A DNA stretch of 9,183 nt from positions 1 through 9,183 of the forward strand of contig SVLG01000067.1 in the NCBI GenBank assembly GCA_015068055.1, written 5' to 3'. This document shows, piece by piece, positions 5,844-9,183 of the stretch; positions within the stretch are counted from its first letter, which is position 1, and each line of letters starts with the position of its first letter. A program made the position numbers and the translations under genes. This DNA comes from Oscillospiraceae bacterium (GTDB lineage Bacteria > Bacillota_A > Clostridia > Oscillospirales > Oscillospiraceae). Under the pieces are notes generated by a model. That model was given only the letters and a program-made list of their open reading frames with translations. It searched no databases and had not been told where the DNA came from.

Positions 5844-5998
5844 TGCAAGTACAGAGTGCAGCAATTTTTGAAGAATATCTGGAAAAGTGCTTGTCATTAG
5901 GTTATAATACTAACGCTTTCATAAGTATAGCAATGCAGTACGGCTATATTCTTAAAAGTATTAGGTCCTTCATACGGGATGGATTCATGTGGCTGTGA
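5844..5998 (+). pseudogene. 3' fragment of an unidentified gene, cut at the repeat boundary
   Basis: An open frame of about 50 codons enters at the insert boundary and ends at TGA 5996-5998: QVQSAAIFEEYLEKCLSLGY, then NTNAFISIAMQYGYILKSIR and SFIRDGFMWL. The amino-acid pattern (amphipathic helices, aromatic end) looks like a real C-terminus rather than random sequence, and it stops 37 bases before the methyltransferase start, as in an operon. The family is not recognisable from this piece; a neighbour in a surface-polysaccharide cluster is a guess. A start is absent, and in the plus direction the frame continues only into antisense of the thrS tail. Confidence 0.55.
5904..5933 (-). promoter_or_regulatory. 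Weak promoter-like pair facing sleB within the insert
   Basis: TTGCTA (5928-5933), 18-base spacer, TATTAT (5904-5909) on the minus strand, about 200 bases before sleB. Such matches are common by chance in AT-rich DNA, and it lies inside the unknown gene fragment, so confidence is low. Confidence 0.2.
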
Positions 5999-6020
5999 GT
6001 ATCGTTGTATAGAAAATAAA

Positions 6021-6028
6021 AGAGGGGG
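6021..6028 (+). promoter_or_regulatory. Ribosome binding site that fixes the methyltransferase start
   Basis: AGAGGGGG lies 7 bases before the ATG at 6036. An in-frame ATG at 5979 overlaps the preceding fragment's end and has no such site. Confidence 0.75.
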
Positions 6029-6035
6029 AAATTTC

Positions 6036-6620
6036 ATGAGTGATTGGAACAGCCTTGATCGGCTTATTGCCGCAGTTCGGTATCGCGCTATAGATAAATT
6101 TATGCCCGGTGGAATCGTTTGCGATATAGGATGTGGCCAGTCAGCTGATTTTCTAAAACAGCACTCCGCCGTATTTGAAAAGGGATATGGTTTTGATTTC
6201 CGGGTAATTGATCAAGAATTTGATAATATTGTGATTCGAAATAATCGAGGTATGAGGGGAGTTCCTCTTCCTAATGACAGTTGTGATGGGGTCTTTCTTT
6301 TAGCGGTTTTGGAACACTTGGAGGAGCCGACGGCTCTTATGATGGAGATTGCTCGAATCCTAAAGCCGGGTGGGTGTTTCGTTATGACCACTCCGACTAG
6401 GTTGGCAAAGCCTATTTTAGAATTTATGGCCTTTCGGCTTCATATCATCAATGAGGAAGAGATCCAGGAGCATAAGCATTATTATACCCTCGATGAAATT
6501 AGGAGTTTACTTTCTAACGCCGGACTTGTATGTATCCACCACCGAAAATTCTCTTTTGGTGTAAACCGATTGGCCGTCGCAGGCAAACCCGCTGCCGGAG
6601 ATGGCTCTTTGGAAGATTAA
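6036..6620 (+). CDS. Class I SAM-dependent methyltransferase (Methyltransf_11-like)
   Basis: The protein has 194 residues from the ATG at 6036. Motif I is IVCDIGCGQSADF (27-39), the acidic post-I position falls in GYGFDF (50-55), motif II/III is FLLAVLEHLEEP (87-98), and ILKPGGCFVMTTPT (108-121) completes the small-molecule/lipid-type SAM fold. The C-terminal part has HKHYYTLDEIRSLLSNAGL (146-164), a feature seen in methyltransferases of polysaccharide and lipid clusters, but the substrate is unknown. The gene is about 43% GC, uses A/T-ending codons much more than its neighbours, and is on the opposite strand, so it was very probably acquired. It converges on thrS, whose terminator hairpin lies 25 bases beyond the TAA-TAG double stop. 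No clear promoter of its own was found; it was probably downstream of the truncated gene in the donor. Confidence 0.85.
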   Translation: MSDWNSLDRLIAAVRYRAIDKFMPGGIVCDIGCGQSADFLKQHSAVFEKGYGFDFRVIDQEFDNIVIRNNRGMRGVPLPNDSCDGVFLLAVLEHLEEPTALMMEIARILKPGGCFVMTTPTRLAKPILEFMAFRLHIINEEEIQEHKHYYTLDEIRSLLSNAGLVCIHHRKFSFGVNRLAVAGKPAAGDGSLED

Positions 6621-6632
6621 TAGTTTTAAACA

Positions 6633-6780
6633 GACATAATAAAAGGCTCCTTTGCAAAGATTTTGGAATGTTCCTTAGTCTTTGAAAGGAGCCATAATTT
6701 TATTTTGCCAAGATTTTACTTCTTGAGACGGATTTCCTCAAGGATACGGGCCTTGAACTCGGCGAAGGGCACGGCACCCT
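6633..6780 (-). repeat. Direct repeat copy B: 3' end of intact thrS and its terminator
   Basis: Counterpart of 5696-5843. It is continuous with the full thrS gene. At its far end it includes the former sleB start (ATGTC), which here continues into insert sequence and stops after three codons (M-S-V). Confidence 0.97.
6638..6693 (-). terminator. Intrinsic terminator of thrS
   Basis: Same hairpin as at 5701-5756, starting 22 bases after the thrS stop, with the single difference at the bulged base (6654) and the same TTTTATT tail on the minus strand. It may also stop plus-strand transcription of the methyltransferase. Confidence 0.8.
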
Positions 6781-8464
6781 CGTCGCCGGCGCGGCTGCGG
6801 ACGGCCACGGCGCCCTGCTCGGCTTCCTTGTCGCCGATGACCAGCAGGTAGGGCAGCTTCTGGGTGCGGGCTTCGGCGATCTTCTTGCCAATCTTTTCGT
6901 TGCGGAGGTCAAGCTCGCAGCGGATGCCGGCTTCCTCCAGCTCGGCGGCCAGCTTCTGGGCGTAGTCGTTGGTGCGGTCGGTGATGGTCATGAGACGAAC
7001 CTGCACGGGAGCCAGCCAGGCGGGGAAGGCACCGGCGTAATGCTCGGTGATGACGCCGATGAAGCGCTCGATGGAGCCGAGAACCACACGGTGGATCATG
7101 ACGGGGCGGTGCTTCTCGCCGTCGGCGCCGGTGTACTCCAGCTCAAAGCGCTCGGGCAGCTGCATATCCAGCTGGATGGTGCCGCACTGCCAGGTGCGGC
7201 CCAGAGAGTCGGCCAGATGGAAGTCCAGCTTGGGGCCGTAGAAGGCGCCGTCGCCCTCGTTGATGATGTAGTCCTTGCCCATCTCGCTGACGGCTTCCTT
7301 CAGCGTCTCGGTAGCGAAGTCCCAGTCCTTCTCATCGCCCATGTGGTCTTCGGGCATGGTGGAAACTTCGATCTGGTAGCTCAGGCCGAAGACGGAGTAG
7401 ACCTCGTCAAAGAGGCGGACCACGTTCTTGATCTCGTCCTTCATCTGCTCCCAGGTCATGAAGATGTGGGCGTCGTCCTGAGTGAAGCAGCGGACGCGGA
7501 AAAGACCGTGGAGAGCGCCGGAGAGCTCATGGCGGTGGACAAGACCCAGCTCACCCACGCGCATGGGCAGATCGCGGTAGGAGTGGGGCTCGTTCTTATA
7601 GACCAGCATGCCGCCGGGGCAGTTCATGGGCTTGACGGCGAAGTCGGTCTCGTCGATGACGGTGGTGTACATGTTCTGCTTGTAGTGACCCCAGTGACCG
7701 CTGCGCTCCCAGAGCTGGCGGTTGAGCATCATGGGAGTGGAAATTTCCACGTAGCCGTACTTCTTATGCACCTGACGCCAGTAGTCGATGAGGGTGTTGC
7801 GCAGCACCATGCCCTTGGGCAGGAAGAAGGGGAAGCCGGGGCCCTCGTCCATGAGGGTGAAAAGGCCCAGCTCCTTGCCAAGCTTGCGGTGGTCGCGCTT
7901 CTTGGCTTCCTCAATGCGCTGGATATACTCGTCCAGCAGATCCTTGCTGGGGAAGGCCACGGCGTAAAGACGCTGGAGCATCTTGCGGCTGGAGTCACCC
8001 CGCCAGTAAGCGCCGGTGACGCTGGTGATCTTCATGCCGTTGCCCTTGACGCGGCCGGTGGAGTCCAGATGGGGACCGGCGCAGAGGTCGGTGAAGTCGG
8101 CCTGCTTGTAGAAGGAAATGACGGCGTCCTCGGGGAGATCGTTGATCAGCTCCACCTTGTAGGGCTGCTCCATTTCTTCCATGAGCTTGAGAGCCTCGGC
8201 GCGGGGCAGCTCAAAGCGCTCCAGCTTGATCTTTTCCTTGCAGATCTTGCGCATCTCGGCTTCGATGGCGTCGAAGTCCTCGGGGGTGAAGACATGCTCG
8301 GAGTCGATGTCATAGTAGAAGCCCTCCTCAATGGCGGGGCCGATGGCAAACTTGGTGCCCGGATAGAGACGCTGCACCGCCTGAGCCATGATGTGGCTGC
8401 AGGTGTGGTGATACTTGTGACGGTATTCGGGGTTTTCCCAGCTGAATTCAAAGTTCTCGCTCAT
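6716..8464 (-). CDS. thrS: Threonine--tRNA ligase, TGS-less form
   Basis: The 582-residue class II synthetase charges tRNA-Thr with threonine. The editing domain has His20 and His24 (HHTCSHIMAQA) plus Cys128 and His132 (LCAGPHLDS), matching the HxxxH and CxxxH set that hydrolyses Ser-tRNA-Thr. The catalytic core has class II motif 2 near RCFTQDDAHIF (325-335) and motif 3 near IHRVVLGSIERFIG (457-470); the zinc ligands that recognise threonine are Cys282, His333 and His458. The anticodon-binding domain covers about 485-582. The N-terminal TGS domain of the usual roughly 640-residue enzyme is missing; the ATG at 8464 with AAGGAGG upstream, directly after the T-box terminator, shows this is the natural start and not a truncation. 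Expression is controlled by the T-box leader. The last 20 codons are duplicated at 5779-5843. Confidence 0.98.
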   Translation of the reverse strand: MSENFEFSWENPEYRHKYHHTCSHIMAQAVQRLYPGTKFAIGPAIEEGFYYDIDSEHVFTPEDFDAIEAEMRKICKEKIKLERFELPRAEALKLMEEMEQPYKVELINDLPEDAVISFYKQADFTDLCAGPHLDSTGRVKGNGMKITSVTGAYWRGDSSRKMLQRLYAVAFPSKDLLDEYIQRIEEAKKRDHRKLGKELGLFTLMDEGPGFPFFLPKGMVLRNTLIDYWRQVHKKYGYVEISTPMMLNRQLWERSGHWGHYKQNMYTTVIDETDFAVKPMNCPGGMLVYKNEPHSYRDLPMRVGELGLVHRHELSGALHGLFRVRCFTQDDAHIFMTWEQMKDEIKNVVRLFDEVYSVFGLSYQIEVSTMPEDHMGDEKDWDFATETLKEAVSEMGKDYIINEGDGAFYGPKLDFHLADSLGRTWQCGTIQLDMQLPERFELEYTGADGEKHRPVMIHRVVLGSIERFIGVITEHYAGAFPAWLAPVQVRLMTITDRTNDYAQKLAAELEEAGIRCELDLRNEKIGKKIAEARTQKLPYLLVIGDKEAEQGAVAVRSRAGDEGAVPFAEFKARILEEIRLKK

Positions 8465-8484
8465 TTTCGTTTATCCTCCTTACG

Positions 8485-8521
8485 AAAAAACACCCCTGAG
8501 CCCATCATGGGCTCAGGGGTG
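8485..8521 (-). terminator. T-box-controlled intrinsic terminator
   Basis: A perfect 14-bp stem (8491-8504 with 8508-8521), 3-base loop, followed by TTTTTT on the minus strand, 20 bases before the thrS start codon. Confidence 0.96.
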
Positions 8522-8712
8522 CATGAAAATACACGGTTCCACCCTGAGATTTCACTCAGAAACGCTTAACGTGCGTGACGCGGACAGGCATTTCCTCCTG
8601 TCGGCTCCGGGGTCGGTACGCCTTGGGCGATCGGTGCATTGGGAGGCTTGCAGCCTTGACCTCCCTCTCTGGAAAATGCCGTTTCACCGCGTTTCCCCGT
8701 CAAAGCCTGTAC
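8485..8712 (-). ncRNA. T-box riboswitch leader of thrS
   Basis: The T-box core AGGGTGGAACCGTG (8532-8545, minus strand) differs from the consensus by one base. Upstream are AGAGAG (8665-8670) at the head of a stem GGGAGG/CCTCCC (8660-8665 with 8641-8646), a hairpin GACAGG/CCTGTC (8583-8602), and ACGTTAA near 8570. Downstream, CTCAGGGTG from the T-box region can pair with CACCCCTGAG in the terminator's 5' arm, giving the antiterminator. Uncharged tRNA-Thr would stabilise that form and allow thrS transcription. An ACC triplet at 8633-8635 is a possible specifier, but I could not fold the leader to prove it. The region before AGAGAG is only about 40 bases, so stem I would be short. Confidence 0.93.
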
Positions 8713-8717
8713 CGGTC

Positions 8718-8746
8718 ATATTAGCACCAAAGGGACGTGCTGTCAA
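8718..8746 (-). promoter_or_regulatory. Sigma-A promoter of the thrS leader
   Basis: Perfect TTGACA (8741-8746), 17-base spacer, TAATAT (8718-8723) on the minus strand. Transcription would begin near 8712. The -35 lies 15 bases after the stop codon of the preceding gene. Confidence 0.88.
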
Positions 8747-8761
8747 GGATTTTGCATGGGT

Positions 8762-9183
8762 TCAGAAGGGGTAATCGGCTTCGTGATCCCAAATGGGGCG
8801 GTTTGCCGGGGCCTTTTCCAGCCGCGTATCCACGCTGTCGTTGGGGTTATCGAAAATCACCTGAGGTATGCTGCCGAGTGCGTCTTCGTAAAGAATGCTC
8901 ACGCCGTCCTGCCGCATTTCGCTGTCGATGGCGAGGCAATTTTCCGCCGTGTACATAAACATCAGTGCCGGGGGCTCGTGGTAGTTTTGCTGTACATAGT
9001 TCACGTAGCTCTGTATATCCCGGCAGCGGTGGATGTTGCCGGGGATGAAGTCGCTGCTATGGTAATCGACCATGTCGCCGCTTTCCACGGCGGTGGCCAC
9101 CCAGTCGGTGCGGTAGTGGGTCATGTCGATGATGTAGTACCAGCCCTCGTGGAAGATATAGTTGAAGATGTGGCCGCTGCCGT
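8762..9183 (-). CDS. Transglutaminase-like protein, C-terminal part (runs off right edge)
   Basis: The frame is open from the right edge to TGA at 8762-8764, giving 139 visible residues; its start lies outside the window. The first visible part, SGHIFNYIFHEGWYYIIDMT, resembles the His...Trp-Tyr-x-x-Asp stretch of transglutaminase-like (papain-fold) domains, where the His and Asp complete the Cys-His-Asp triad; the Cys would be upstream of the cut. The rest (YHSSDFIPGNIHRCRDIQSY and ALMFMYTAENCLAIDSEMRQ) is acidic and hydrophilic, without membrane segments, and not a family I know. Whether it is secreted cannot be seen. An internal ATG at 9124 is not a sensible start, because it would cut the domain. 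No terminator is visible before the thrS promoter. Confidence 0.6.
   Translation of the reverse strand, partial: GSGHIFNYIFHEGWYYIIDMTHYRTDWVATAVESGDMVDYHSSDFIPGNIHRCRDIQSYVNYVQQNYHEPPALMFMYTAENCLAIDSEMRQDGVSILYEDALGSIPQVIFDNPNDSVDTRLEKAPANRPIWDHEADYPF

Larger units (their letters stand above)
5844..6632 (+). mobile_element. AT-rich foreign insert between repeat copies (no mobility gene)
   Basis: 789 bases bounded exactly by the two 148-bp repeats. By hand count 6061-6540 is about 43% GC (208 of 480), against 67% in a sample of thrS (7081-7140). Its genes run on the plus strand, opposite to every other gene in the window. It holds a truncated gene end and a methyltransferase gene. There is no transposase, integrase or matching terminal inverted repeat, so the mobile nature is inferred only from composition and the flanking repeats. 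Confidence 0.6.

Noticed and set aside
5627..5998. Plus-strand frame of 123 codons covering repeat A and the insert's start
   Set aside because: Its first part is antisense to sleB and the thrS tail, and the same residues recur at 6663 from repeat B. Only the portion from about 5844 is plausible coding sequence, reported as a fragment.
5979..6035. Upstream ATG giving a 213-residue methyltransferase
   Set aside because: The extra 19 residues are Cys-rich and unlike the family, overlap the preceding fragment, and lack a ribosome binding site; 6036 has a good one.
5708..6693. Integron cassette with attC-like palindromes
   Set aside because: The palindrome is a simple terminator hairpin with adjacent T tract, and the repeat extends into thrS coding sequence, which attC sites do not do; no integrase or GTTRRRY core was seen.
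5696..6780. Transposon with 148-bp target-site duplication
   Set aside because: Target duplications are normally 2-14 bases, the insert ends show no inverted repeats, and there is no transposase.

Overview
The window looks like chromosome from a GC-rich, spore-forming member of the Clostridia, most likely Oscillospiraceae or a relative. The reasons are a T-box leader in front of a TGS-less threonyl-tRNA synthetase, a spore cortex-lytic SleB-type hydrolase, a corrinoid/methyltetrahydrofolate methyltransferase pair, and strong AGGAGG-type ribosome binding sites. All native genes lie on the minus strand, so reading order runs from the right end to the left. No mobility genes, rRNA, tRNA or CRISPR were seen.

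In transcription order: (1) 8762-9183, the C-terminal part of a transglutaminase-like protein that enters from outside the window. (2) 8485-8746, a sigma-A promoter and a complete threonine T-box leader, followed by thrS (6716-8464). (3) 5696-6780, an anomalous segment. A 148-bp direct repeat (three mismatches), made of the last 20 codons of thrS, its terminator hairpin and the sleB leader, flanks a 789-bp AT-rich stretch. That stretch holds, on the plus strand, the 3' end of a truncated unknown gene and a complete SAM-dependent methyltransferase. (4) 5032-5700, sleB, then 4528-4971, a zinc-ribbon membrane protein with its own promoter, ending in a palindromic terminator. (5) 2917-4372, a two-gene methyl-transfer operon: a corrinoid protein and a pterin-binding methyltransferase, closed by a terminator. 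(6) 506-2806, a MarR-type regulator, a GltS-family sodium:glutamate-type symporter and a histidine-rich CsoR-family metal sensor, closed by a UUCG-loop terminator. (7) 1-397, the N-terminal part of a D-2-hydroxyacid dehydrogenase with its own promoter, running off the left edge.

Functionally these are several short, independently terminated units. The corrinoid protein and the DHPS-fold methyltransferase should work together to move a methyl group between a methylated corrinoid and tetrahydrofolate; the enzyme that would load the corrinoid is not in this window. The MarR regulator, symporter and CsoR sit close enough to be one transcript, which is an odd mix of amino-acid transport and metal sensing.

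The best candidate for something unusual is the thrS/sleB junction. Foreign DNA was inserted so that both neighbours kept their complete flanking sequence. The two copies of the thrS tail differ only at synonymous positions within the codons, suggesting one copy came from another strain's functional thrS. No integrase remains, so this looks like a small relic or cassette-like insertion rather than an active element.
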